NCBI RefSeq assembly: GCF_021183625.1
Contig: NZ_CP089214.1
Location: 6,882,001 to 6,946,000, forward strand
Reading direction: 5' to 3'
Length of the DNA stretch: 64,000 nucleotides
From: Nocardia asteroides
Lineage (GTDB): Bacteria; Actinomycetota; Actinomycetes; Mycobacteriales; Mycobacteriaceae
The translations under genes were made by a program, and so were the position numbers. This document shows positions 40,233-49,538 of the stretch, in pieces; positions within the stretch are counted from its first letter, which is position 1, and every line of letters starts with the position of its first letter. The notes beneath the pieces are model-generated. The model was not told the origin of the DNA and did no database searches. It worked only from the letters and a program-made list of their open reading frames with translations.

Positions 40233-41456
40233 CTACCGCGCCTGCCTGCCGTCGATCCAGACGTGCCGGACCAGCGCCGCATCGGGCGCGTCGAGCGCGG
40301 TGCGCAGGGGAGCCGTCAGGAGGAGCAGGTCGGCGGGGGCGCCGACGGTGACGGTTCGCGGGCGGAGGTCGGCGCCGTGCAGGAAGCCGTCGAGCACGGT
40401 CCGGGTCGAAACCCGTTCGCCCGGGACGAGTTCGCGGGTCGCGGCGGCGCGCATGATGGCCCACGGGTCGAGCGGGCCGTAGGGGGCGTCGCTGCTCGGC
40501 AGCACCGGCACTCCGGCGGCGAGCAGGCTCGCGTAGGGGTAGAGGTGCGGGAGGTCGTCGGGATCGACCTCCGCGCGGTACCTTTCGCGATGGGCGACGA
40601 CGAAACCGGGTTGGGTGACGACGGTGAGCCCGCGCAGCGCGGCGGGGTCGGGGATGACGGCGCCGTGCTCGATCCGGTCGCCGGGGAGGATGCCGACCTC
40701 GTCCAGCACCGCGAGGGTGAGCAGCAGGGACACCCTGGTGACGCAGTGGACGGCCACCGGGAGGCCGCGGTCGTGCAGGGCCGCGATGCGCTCGCGGAGT
40801 TCGTCGTAGCCGGGGAGATCGTGGTCGTGCAGGAGCAGTTTGCGCTCGCCGAGCAGGGTCACCCGTTGTGGCAGGGCGGGCACCGAGGTGCGGCCGGGGG
40901 TGGCGTCGGTGACGCCGGTGATGCCGTAGGCGGTGAGTTCGCGGCCGAGGGCGGTGAGATCGCCTCGGGGCGGCCAGGTTCCGCGGAGCAGATCGTCCAG
41001 GCGCCACAGCCGGCCGGTCGGCTCGCCCGCGGCGTCGCGTTCGACGCCGGGCAGGTGCGGGAGGGGCTCGAGTTCGGCGAGGGCGGCGGTGTTGAGCATC
41101 CACAGGGCGCCGGAGCGGTGCTGGACGCGGACGGGGCGGTCGGGGACGAGGTGGTCCAGGGTGTGCCGGTCGACCGAGACTCCGGCGCCGACCGCGCGGA
41201 TACGGGAGGTCTCCACCGAACGCAGGGCGTCGAGACCGTTCGCGCAATCGACGGATTCGCGCGCCGCCGCCGCGCCGTGCAGGTGGATGTGGTGGTCGTG
41301 CAGGCCGGGCAGCAGTACAGCACCGCCGCCGTCGACCTCGGTCTCCCCGCGGGCGCGCAAACCCGGCCCCACCTCGGCGATCACCCCGTCGTCGAGGCGC
41401 ACGTCGACGCGGCCGACCCGGTCGGTCAGGGTGACATCGCGGATCAGCCGGCTCAC
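40233..41456 (-). CDS. Amidohydrolase-family metal-dependent hydrolase
   Basis: Protein of 407 residues of the ADH/YtcJ-like branch: LLPGLHDHHIHLHGAA supplies the H-x-H pair, VAVHCVTRVS and RIEHGAVIPD the further histidines, and LPSSDAPYGPLDPWAIMRAA the catalytic Asp region. PADLLLLTAPL is the usual composite-domain ending. GTG 41454-41456 overlaps the CoA-transferase stop (GTGA). An amide, carbamate or cyclic-amide substrate is likely, and the operon suggests a carboxylate product activated to a CoA ester. Confidence 0.85.
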   Translation of the reverse strand: MSRLIRDVTLTDRVGRVDVRLDDGVIAEVGPGLRARGETEVDGGGAVLLPGLHDHHIHLHGAAAARESVDCANGLDALRSVETSRIRAVGAGVSVDRHTLDHLVPDRPVRVQHRSGALWMLNTAALAELEPLPHLPGVERDAAGEPTGRLWRLDDLLRGTWPPRGDLTALGRELTAYGITGVTDATPGRTSVPALPQRVTLLGERKLLLHDHDLPGYDELRERIAALHDRGLPVAVHCVTRVSLLLTLAVLDEVGILPGDRIEHGAVIPDPAALRGLTVVTQPGFVVAHRERYRAEVDPDDLPHLYPYASLLAAGVPVLPSSDAPYGPLDPWAIMRAAATRELVPGERVSTRTVLDGFLHGADLRPRTVTVGAPADLLLLTAPLRTALDAPDAALVRHVWIDGRQAR

Positions 41457-42790
41457 AGCAGTGACTCCAGCGGCTGCGTGCCCGGAGCCGGGCCGGGTGC
41501 GGTGCGCGGCGCGGGGGAGGCGACCGGGAAGGTGCCGGTCTCGCACTCGACCCACCACTGCCCGTCGCGGAGCGACACCGTGTGCGCGGCAACCGGTCCG
41601 GCCGCGGACCGCGCAGCGAGGTCGTGCATGGAGATGTCGATGAGGCGGGCGCGCTCGTCCAGCAGCGCCTCGGCGGCCTCGGCGGCGGCGACGGCGCCGG
41701 TGAGCGGGTCGGCGAGGGCATCGCCGCAGGGCACCGGGGTGTGGGCGCAGGGCACCGGGGTGTCGCCGCCTGCGTGCAGCCCGGCACAGGCGGCGATGTC
41801 GTCACCGAAGCCGACGCGGTCGGACCCCCGCCCCCGCGCGGTGATCGACAGCCACGAGACCCCGGCCGCGACCATTCCCTCGGCGTCGAGCCCGAGGCGG
41901 CGCAGGGCGCGCGGGCGGGAAGCCTCCACCACCAGGTCGGCGCCTGCCACCAGCCGGGCCAGGCGGTCGCGATCGGCCGGGTCGTCGAAATCGACGGTGA
42001 CGCTCCGCTGCCCGTGGTGCAGCAGGTCGTAGAAACCGGCGGGGCCGGTGCGGGCGCCGTCGGGGCGGGTGCGGCTCTCGACCTTGACTACCTCGGCACC
42101 GGTACGGGTCAGCAGGTGGGCGCAGAGCGGGCCCGCCCACAGGGCGCTGAAATCGATCACCCGGGGACGCTCGCGCAGGCGTCGTCGGCGGCCGCCGGAG
42201 GTGCGGCGCACCGGTTCCCGGGTGGCAGGGGAGCCGAGCGCGCCGCCGGGCAGCCCGAGCAGGGCGATCCGCTCGTCGGCGGTCCGGACCGGCAGATCGC
42301 GGGCCCAATCGGCGAGCGCCGCCCACGGATCGGGGCACTCGGCGCGCTCGACCAGCGCGGGGAGCAGGGCGATGTCGTCGGGGCGCGCAAGCGACAGCCC
42401 GACGAAACCGTCGCGCGCGGGCACGGCCAGGAACCGGCCGCCGCAGGAGAAGGGCGCGTTACGGGTGAAGCCTGTGCAGGCGGCGCGCTCACCGAGCAGG
42501 CCGACACCGGGCAGCACCGGCGGGCGGCCGGTGCGCACAGCCGCGGCACGGGCGACGCGCTCGAGCGCCCGCTCGACGACGAGCGCGGGCACACCGGGCG
42601 CGGCCAGCGGCGGCTCACCGGGGAACCCCGTCAGCGCCATCGCCCCCGACCGCGCCCACGCGGCCAGCGCGGAAACGGAGGGTGCCCCCGGCGAGCCGCC
42701 GTCGTCGGCGGCCCATCCGGGCTCGACGGCCACCTCCGGGACGGATCGCGGGTAGCCGGCGGCGCATCCGGACTCGGCGGCCTCCGGCAT
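41453..42790 (-). CDS. CaiB/BaiF-family (type III) CoA-transferase, unusually arranged
   Basis: Protein of 445 residues. The family core starts late: RPRVIDFSALWAGPLCAHLL, then TGAEVVKVESRTRPDGAR (near residues 215-250) and GFYDLLHHGQRSVTVDF. The usual catalytic Asp region appears as SRPRALRRLGLD...VSWLSITARG. An extra N-terminal half (about 200 residues), partly resembling the C-terminal part of other CaiB proteins (GVGLLGERAACTGFTRN), suggests a circularly permuted or double half-domain protein. CAHTPVPCGD arises from a 21-base direct duplication. Two bases separate it from the enoyl-CoA hydratase gene upstream. Confidence 0.78.
   Translation of the reverse strand: MPEAAESGCAAGYPRSVPEVAVEPGWAADDGGSPGAPSVSALAAWARSGAMALTGFPGEPPLAAPGVPALVVERALERVARAAAVRTGRPPVLPGVGLLGERAACTGFTRNAPFSCGGRFLAVPARDGFVGLSLARPDDIALLPALVERAECPDPWAALADWARDLPVRTADERIALLGLPGGALGSPATREPVRRTSGGRRRRLRERPRVIDFSALWAGPLCAHLLTRTGAEVVKVESRTRPDGARTGPAGFYDLLHHGQRSVTVDFDDPADRDRLARLVAGADLVVEASRPRALRRLGLDAEGMVAAGVSWLSITARGRGSDRVGFGDDIAACAGLHAGGDTPVPCAHTPVPCGDALADPLTGAVAAAEAAEALLDERARLIDISMHDLAARSAAGPVAAHTVSLRDGQWWVECETGTFPVASPAPRTAPGPAPGTQPLESLL
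41726..41763. repeat. 17-base direct repeat, period 21, inside the CoA-transferase gene
   Basis: GCAGGGCACCGGGGTGT occurs at 41726-41742 and 41747-41763. The 21-base period keeps frame and duplicates a T-P-V-P-C segment, so it is a recent tandem duplication. Confidence 0.8.
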
Positions 42791-42792
42791 GC

Positions 42793-43869
42793 CTACGCCC
42801 GCTCCCGCAGCGTATCGGCCAACCCCCACCGCACCGCCGTCTCCGCGTCGACATAGGCCCCGGTCAACACCATCCACGCCGCCCGCCAGCGCCCGATCCG
42901 ATGCACCACCCCGACCGTCCCGCCCGCCCCTGGCACCAACCCCATGGACAGCTCGGGCAACCGCAGCCGCGCATCGGCGGCGACGTGCACACGGGTGGCG
43001 AAGGCGGGAACCTCGAGCCCGGCCCCGATGCACGACCCGTGCAGGTGCGCGTGCACGGTGGTGCCGGGCCGGACGGCCAGCCGATGCAGGGCGTACCCCG
43101 CACTGCGCTGCAACCGGACCGCGTGCGAGGTGGGGGCGTGCGTCGCGGTGCCGAATTCGTCCAGGTCCCCGCCGCTGCAGAAATCCGGCCCGGCCCCGTG
43201 CAGGTGCACCTCGGTGACCCCGGGATCCAGCGCGGCGATGTCGAGCGCTTCCAGCAGCGCGTCGCGGACCTCGCGGGCGAAGGCATTGCGCCGCTCGGGG
43301 CGGTTGAGCGTGAGGTCGAGCCGGTCGCCGCTGCGCTCGGCCAGCACCGGCGGGGCGACCGGATCGGGAACGGGCCGCACCGGCCGGGCGGCCCGCCAGG
43401 CGGCGAACTCGTCACCGGCGAGCAGCATGGAGTACGCCAGCGACTCCGCGACCAGCCCGGAAGCGACCGGAGCCCCTGCGGTCAGCCGCAGCAGCCCGTT
43501 CATCGCCAGGGCGGCCAGCGGCGCCCGAGCTACCGCTTCGACGATCAAGGGCAGGCTGTCGGGCTCGGCCACCACCCGGGGCGACCACTCCTCCGGTGCC
43601 AGCGTGCAGGTCAGCGCGGCCAGCAGCGGATCGGCCGCCTGCGGCGGACGGCGGGTGGCGATGCCGATGGCGACCGGACTCGCCGGGTCGGCCAGCACGG
43701 CGCACGCCGCCGCGACAGTCGCCGCGCTCCACCCGGTTTCGTCCACATCGACCACGACCAGCGGCGTCGACGGCACCCCGGCGGAGTCGAGCGTGCTGAA
43801 CGAGGCGCCGAGCGCGGAGTCGGCGAGCTGCTCCACCGAGACGGCCGCGAGCGTCGGTGGCGGTGTCAT
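42793..43869 (-). CDS. Enoyl-CoA hydratase/isomerase-family protein with an N-terminal extension
   Basis: Protein of 358 residues. The crotonase domain is in the second half: LDLTLNRPERRNAFAREVRD, GAGPDFCSGGDLDEFG (first oxyanion loop), HLHGSCIGAGLEVPAFA (second) and ELSMGLVPGAGGTVGVVHRI with the catalytic-type acidic residue. The first 170 residues look like a degenerate second crotonase-like unit (SFSTLDSAGVPSTPLVVVDV, IGIATRRPPQAADPLLAALT), so the protein may be a fused pair with one active half. ATG 43867-43869; divergent from the MFS pump gene, with an operator repeat between. Confidence 0.82.
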   Translation of the reverse strand: MTPPPTLAAVSVEQLADSALGASFSTLDSAGVPSTPLVVVDVDETGWSAATVAAACAVLADPASPVAIGIATRRPPQAADPLLAALTCTLAPEEWSPRVVAEPDSLPLIVEAVARAPLAALAMNGLLRLTAGAPVASGLVAESLAYSMLLAGDEFAAWRAARPVRPVPDPVAPPVLAERSGDRLDLTLNRPERRNAFAREVRDALLEALDIAALDPGVTEVHLHGAGPDFCSGGDLDEFGTATHAPTSHAVRLQRSAGYALHRLAVRPGTTVHAHLHGSCIGAGLEVPAFATRVHVAADARLRLPELSMGLVPGAGGTVGVVHRIGRWRAAWMVLTGAYVDAETAVRWGLADTLRERA

Positions 43870-43907
43870 GACTCGATGGTCGCACGCCGGGTTCCGGGTT
43901 GCATCCA

Positions 43908-43929
43908 GAGGTGAACGTGTGTTCACCTC
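43908..43929. promoter_or_regulatory. Operator for the MFS/TetR pair
   Basis: Perfect inverted repeat with 9-base arms GAGGTGAAC / GTTCACCTC around GTGT, 36 bases upstream of the MFS start codon. The TetR encoded directly behind the MFS gene is the obvious binder, and the divergent enoyl-CoA hydratase operon (start 43869) may respond too. Confidence 0.75.
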
Positions 43930-43965
43930 GGGGGGAACGTTCGTTCGTCCCGGTAAGGAGCTCGC

Positions 43966-45906
43966 GTGCACAGTCCGGCGAAAGCGCCGCCGAATCGGCT
44001 GCTCACCGCGGTGCTCTGCCTCTCCGGCGTCGTGGTGGCGCTGCAGCACACCCTGGTGGTGCCGCTGCTCGGCGAATTCCCGGAGATCCTCGGGGTCGAC
44101 TACCCGAGCGCCTCCTGGCTGGTGACGATCACGCTGCTCTGCGCCGCGGTAGCGACGCCGATCCTGTCCCGGCTCGCGGACATGTTCGGCAAGCGGCTCA
44201 TGATGCTGGTGTCGCTGGGCACCATCGTGGCCGGGTCGCTGATCGCCGCGCTCGGCGGGACCTTCCTCGCGGTGCTGGTCGGGCGCGGCCTGCAGGGGCT
44301 GGCCTCGGCGCTGGTGCCGATCGGCATCGCCATGCTGCGCGACGAGCTGCCGCGCGCCAAGGTCGCGGGGGCGACGGCGCTGATGAGCGCGACGCTCGGC
44401 ATCGGCGGGGCGCTGGGGCTGCCGCTTCCCGGCGTGCTCTACGAGCACCTGGGCTGGCAGTCGATCTTCTGGCTCTCCGCGATCGCGGCGGCGCTGCTCT
44501 TCGCCGCGGTGCTCGCCGTCGTGCCGGAGTCCGCGGTCCGCACGCGCGGCCGGTTCGACTTCGGCGGCGCGGTGCTGCTCTCGATCGCGCTGGTGGCGCT
44601 GCTGCTGGTGATCTCCAAGGGCGGTTCGTGGGGGTGGACGAGCGGCTACACGCTCGGCGCGGCGGCCGTCGCGGTGCTCGGCTTCGCGGTCTGGTTCCCG
44701 TTCGAGCTGCGGGTCAGCCTGCCCATGGTCGACCTGCGCACCTCCGCGCGCCGCCCGGTGCTGCTGACCAATGTCGCGGCGCTGCTCTGCGGGGTCTCCA
44801 TGTACGCGAACATGCTGGCCACCATCCAGGAGCTGACCATGCCGGTCGGCACCGGGTACGGCTTCGGGCTCTCGGTGCTGGCGGCGGGGCTCTGCATGAT
44901 GCCCGCCGGGTTGGTGATGGTGGTCTTCGCACCGATCTCGGCACGGCTGATCAGGCGAATCGGGGCCAAGTACACCCTGATGACGGGGACGACGATCCTC
45001 GCCGTCGCCTACCTGGTGCGCGTCCTGCTCAACGGCTCGGTGCCGCTGGTCATCGGCGGCGCGATGTTCGTGATGGTGGGCACCGCCATCGCCTACGCGG
45101 CCATGCCGATGCTGATCATGGGGTCGGTGCCGATCACCGAGACCGCCTCGGCGAACGGGCTCAACACGCTGCTGCGCTCGGTGGGCACCGCGATCTCCAG
45201 CGCGCTCATCTCCGCACTGCTCACCACGATCACCCTCGAGGTCGGCGGCGAGCGGCTGCCCGCGTTCGCCGCCTTCCAGCTGGTGTTCGTCATCGCGGCG
45301 GTGGCCGCCGCGGTGGCGACAGCGGTCGCGTTCTTCATCCCGCGGATCGAGCTGCCCGCCGAACCGGTGCCCGACGACGGCGAGCTCCCCGACGAGCTGG
45401 TGGTCACCGGGACGGTGCGGGGCGGCGGTGAGCCGATCCGGCACGCCGTGGTCACCGTGCTGCGCACCACCGGCGAGCCCGCCGACTGGGGGCGCGCCGA
45501 CAACGCGGGGGAGTTCACCGTGGTGCTGCCCGCACCCGGGCCGTACCTGGTGATCACCGGGGCGGACGGGTGGGCGCCGGAGTCGCAGGTCATGGAGCTG
45601 GCCGCGGACTCGGAGCGGCCCAGTGTCGTGCTGACCCGGCGGCTCAGCCTGCGGGGCCGGGTCACCGCGGCGGGGGAGCCGTGCGCGGGCGCGATGATCA
45701 GCCTGGTCAAGGCCAGCGGGGAGTACGTGGCGGCCACCGTCACCGGCAGCGACGGCGGCTACGAGCTCGCGCAGCCGCCGAGCGGGCGCTACCTGGTGAC
45801 CGTGCTCGCCGCCGACCGGCGCACCGCGACCAGGCACGTCGCCGTGCTGACCCGGCCGGCCGAGGTCGACTTCGAGCTGGACCACGCGCTGCAGGGGGCG
45901 CGGTGA
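43966..45906 (+). CDS. MFS transporter (DHA2-type) with C-terminal carboxypeptidase-regulatory-like domains
   Basis: Protein of 646 residues. Residues 1-455 hold 14 predicted membrane segments with DHA2-type loops (SWLVTITLLCAAVATPILSR, LADMFGKRLMMLVSLG, LVGRGLQGLASALVPIGIAM). From about residue 460, two transthyretin/CarboxypepD_reg-type beta domains follow: VTGTVRGGGEPIRHAVVTVL and LRGRVTAAGEPCAGAMISLV. A drug or metabolite exporter with such a tail is a recurring but uncommon fusion; with an even helix count the tail would be cytoplasmic. GTG 43966 follows AAGGAG. Operon with TetR. Confidence 0.85.
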   Translation: MHSPAKAPPNRLLTAVLCLSGVVVALQHTLVVPLLGEFPEILGVDYPSASWLVTITLLCAAVATPILSRLADMFGKRLMMLVSLGTIVAGSLIAALGGTFLAVLVGRGLQGLASALVPIGIAMLRDELPRAKVAGATALMSATLGIGGALGLPLPGVLYEHLGWQSIFWLSAIAAALLFAAVLAVVPESAVRTRGRFDFGGAVLLSIALVALLLVISKGGSWGWTSGYTLGAAAVAVLGFAVWFPFELRVSLPMVDLRTSARRPVLLTNVAALLCGVSMYANMLATIQELTMPVGTGYGFGLSVLAAGLCMMPAGLVMVVFAPISARLIRRIGAKYTLMTGTTILAVAYLVRVLLNGSVPLVIGGAMFVMVGTAIAYAAMPMLIMGSVPITETASANGLNTLLRSVGTAISSALISALLTTITLEVGGERLPAFAAFQLVFVIAAVAAAVATAVAFFIPRIELPAEPVPDDGELPDELVVTGTVRGGGEPIRHAVVTVLRTTGEPADWGRADNAGEFTVVLPAPGPYLVITGADGWAPESQVMELAADSERPSVVLTRRLSLRGRVTAAGEPCAGAMISLVKASGEYVAATVTGSDGGYELAQPPSGRYLVTVLAADRRTATRHVAVLTRPAEVDFELDHALQGAR

Positions 45907-46451
45907 GCGACCGCTCCTCCCGCGACACGGTGATCGCGGCCGCGCGCGAGCTCTTCGCCCGGCGCGGCTACACCGCGACCACGATCAAGGACATCGCCGC
46001 CGCCGCGGGCTGCTCGCCCGCGCTCGTCATGAAGCTGACCGGGAGCAAGGCCGAGCTGTTCGCCGCCGCCGACCCCTCCGGCGCCGCGCTGGACGAGGCG
46101 CCGCCGCCCGCGGGCGAGCCGCCCGGCGTGCTCATGGTGCGGCGGCTGGTGGAGCGGCGCCGCACCGACGAGCCGGAGCCGTGGGCGATGGCGCCGGTGC
46201 TCATCCGGGAATCCGACGATCCGGCGCGCACCCGCGCCGACGTCCGCACCCGCTACCTGGACGCCGTCGCGGAGCGGATCGGCGACACCGCGCCGGACCG
46301 GCTGCGCGCCCAGCTCGTCATGGCGCAGCTGCTCGGGCTCGCCGCCGCGCTGCGCCACCTCGAGCTGCTCGACCCCGCCGCCATCGACGACGAGGCGCTG
46401 ATCCGGCGCTACGGCGCGCTGGTCCAGCGGATCGTCGACGGCGACGGGTGA
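45903..46451 (+). CDS. TetR-family regulator of the MFS pump
   Basis: Protein of 182 residues: VIAAARELFARRGYTATTIK, DIAAAAGCSPALVMKLTGSK. The K-L-T-G-S-K ending of the helix-turn-helix, in place of Y-x-Y-F, marks a distinct TetR subgroup often paired with pumps. GTG 45903 overlaps the MFS stop (GTGA). Likely binds the repeat at 43908-43929 and is released by a pump substrate. Confidence 0.87.
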   Translation: MSDRSSRDTVIAAARELFARRGYTATTIKDIAAAAGCSPALVMKLTGSKAELFAAADPSGAALDEAPPPAGEPPGVLMVRRLVERRRTDEPEPWAMAPVLIRESDDPARTRADVRTRYLDAVAERIGDTAPDRLRAQLVMAQLLGLAAALRHLELLDPAAIDDEALIRRYGALVQRIVDGDG

Positions 46452-46455
46452 CCGG

Positions 46456-47468
46456 CTACCCGCCGAGCGCCGCCAGCCCCGCCGCCACCAGCGGCCCGAC
46501 CGCCAGGTGCGCGTGCTCGAACCCGTCGCCCTCGGTCGCCCCGGCCCGGTGCCGGTGCGTGATCCCCTCGGCGATCACCGCGAGCTTGAGGTGCGCCAGC
46601 CCCAGGTAGAAGCCCCACTCGCCGAGGTCGCGGCCGGTGCGCTCGGCGTAGCGCTGCGCGAGCTCGTCGGGGCCGGGCAGCCGCGGGCTGGTCCAGGCCG
46701 CGGTCTCGCCGATGATGGCGTCGAGCGCGGCGTGGCGGTAGGTGCACATCTGGGCCAGGTCGGCGAGCGGGTCGCCGAGCGTGGAGAGCTCCCAGTCCAC
46801 CACCGCGGCGACCCGGCCGGGCGCGGCCAGGATGGTGTTGTCGATGCGGTAGTCGCCGTGCACGATCGAGACCGCCGAGCGGGCCGGGACGGCGGCGGCG
46901 AGCCGGTCGTGCAGCCGGTGCAGGTCGGGCAGCTCGCGGGTCTTCACTCGCTCCCACTGCCGCGCCCACAGCGCGACCTGCCTGGTCAGGTACCCCTCGG
47001 GGCGACCGAAGCCGGCCAGCCCGACCGCGACGGGATCGATCTCGTGCAGCGCGGCGAGCACCCGGATGAGTTCGTCGGTGCAGGCGGTGATCTCGGCGTC
47101 GGAGAAGGCGGCGAGATCGTCGGCGGTGCGGACGACCTGCCCGTCGACGAACCCGGTCACCGCGAACGGCGCCCCCATCACCTGCTCGTCGGTGCAGAGC
47201 GCGACCGTCGGCGCCACCGGCACCCCGCTGCCCCGCAGCGCCGCGCAGACCCGGAACTCACGCGCCATGTCGTGCGCGGACGGGGTGAGCCCGGCGGTCG
47301 GCGGGCGGCGCAGCACCCAGCGGGTGCGGCCGTCGGTGATCAGGAAGGTCAGGTTGGACTTGCCGCCGGAGATCAGCTCGGCCCGCAGCTCGCCGTCGAC
47401 CGCGACGTCCCGCTCGGCGAAGAACCGCCGCAGCGCGACCGGATCGAGCCCCTCGTGCACGGTCGCGG

Positions 47469-47472
<4 letters not shown>
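46456..47472 (-). CDS. Phosphotransferase-family protein linked to acyl-CoA dehydrogenase
   Basis: Protein of 338 residues of the ACAD10-like kinase branch: LISGGKSNLTFLITDGRTRW, WVLRRPPTAGLTPSAHDMAR, VSIVHGDYRIDNTILA (HGDYRxDN), VAAVVDWELSTLGDPLADLA. In animals and bacteria this kinase is fused or linked to acyl-CoA dehydrogenases and phosphorylates 4-hydroxy acids or their CoA esters. It starts at GTG 47470-47472, overlapping the ACAD stop by 4 bases, which supports that role. Confidence 0.9.
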
Positions 47473-48680
<1,208 letters not shown>

Positions 48681-48721
48681 GACGCTCCCGTCGGAATCCC
48701 GCCCGCACCTCGGCCGGCGCG

Positions 48722-48739
48722 GGCTAATGACCATTAGCC
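48722..48739. promoter_or_regulatory. Perfect 18-base inverted repeat upstream of the ACAD-kinase operon
   Basis: GGCTAATG-AC-CATTAGCC, 8-base arms, 41 bases before the ACAD start codon. The TAATGNNCATTA core is typical of TetR-family operators. No regulator gene is adjacent, so a regulator encoded elsewhere, perhaps with a wider regulon, is implied. Confidence 0.65.
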
Positions 48740-48891
48740 TAGCGTGCCGCTGTATTGACCGTGCGCGATGGGTTGGCGGCTACTCGGCGGTTGCCGGTGC
48801 GATTCGGTCGGATCACCGACAGACAGCGGCGGGTGCGGGCCCTAGGTTCGGAGTACCGGGATCGTCGCGCTCGCCGAAAGGATGTCCGTCC

Positions 48892-48933
48892 ATGACCAGC
48901 ACGCAGCTCCCGACGCCCCCGCCCCGGCGGTGA
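48892..48933 (+). CDS. 13-residue proline-rich leader peptide
   Basis: The frame from ATG 48892 encodes M-T-S-T-Q-L-P-T-P-P-P-R-R and stops at TGA 48931-48933. GAAAGG at 48876-48881 is 10 bases upstream, within normal range, whereas ATG 48882 in the downstream gene's frame abuts it. The stop overlaps a GTG (48930-48932) that opens the next gene, a GTGA coupling site. Three successive prolines stall ribosomes unless EF-P helps, so the peptide may tune translation of the genes behind it. Too short for homology, so expression is inferred. Confidence 0.5.
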   Translation: MTSTQLPTPPPRR

Positions 48934-49325
48934 CGGCGGCCGGGCTCGTCCTCGACCCGGCCGCGCTGCGCCGCGCCGTCCGCGCGGCCACCGCCGGACG
49001 CTCCGGCCCCGCGCTCACCCGCGCCCGCGAGCGCGCGCTCAGCGACTACGTCAACGGCGCCGCCGCGCACCTGCCGCCGGTGCGCTGGATGCGGGTGCAC
49101 GACGCGCCGCCGGTGCTGGCCGCGCGCACCGACCGCTACCCGGAGCCCGCCGATGTCGCCGCCCGCTGGGCCGCGGCGCTGCGCACCGCCCCGCCCGCCG
49201 CCGACCGGCTGCCCGGCGCGATCTCCGCGCAGTGCTGGACCCCGATCGGCATCCTGCGGGTCTGGTACCTCACCGACCGCAACGCCTACCTCACCTACTG
49301 GCGGCACCGGCGGGGCGAGCGGTGA
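48930..49325 (+). CDS. Hypothetical protein, coupled to a leader ORF
   Basis: Protein of 131 residues from GTG 48930 (V-T-A-A-G-L-V-L-D-P-A-A-L-R-R); ATG 48882 would give 147 residues but lacks a spaced ribosome-binding site. Features: an Ala/Arg helix, RARERALSDYVNGAAAHLPP, RWMRVHDAPPVLAARTDRYP and a C-terminal CWTPIGILRVWYLTDRNAYL. No recognised family. Its stop overlaps the next small gene (GTGA). Confidence 0.65.
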   Translation: MTAAGLVLDPAALRRAVRAATAGRSGPALTRARERALSDYVNGAAAHLPPVRWMRVHDAPPVLAARTDRYPEPADVAARWAAALRTAPPAADRLPGAISAQCWTPIGILRVWYLTDRNAYLTYWRHRRGER

Positions 49326-49462
49326 GCAGGCTGCTCGCCGAGATCGGCGCGCTGGCGACGGGTGTCCTGACCACCGGCCTTGCCGTGACCCTGCGCCAAC
49401 AGCTGATCCAGGCGGAGTCGGTGCTGGAGCGGTGGCGCGCGGCCGCCGATCCGGAGGAGTAG
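49322..49462 (+). CDS. Small membrane-associated protein
   Basis: Protein of 46 residues, GTG 49322 in GTGA overlap with the preceding gene. One hydrophobic stretch (EIGALATGVLTTGLAVTL) is followed by an amphipathic helix QQLIQAESVLERWRAA and an acidic end. A single-pass or peripheral membrane peptide is likely. Supported by coupling and composition only. Confidence 0.5.
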   Translation: MSRLLAEIGALATGVLTTGLAVTLRQQLIQAESVLERWRAAADPEE

Positions 49463-49538
49463 CTCGCCTCCCCGGGGTATTCCGCGCCGAACTACTCTCG
49501 AGGGCCCGCCGGGCTTTCGTGGCCGGAAGGAACGCCTG

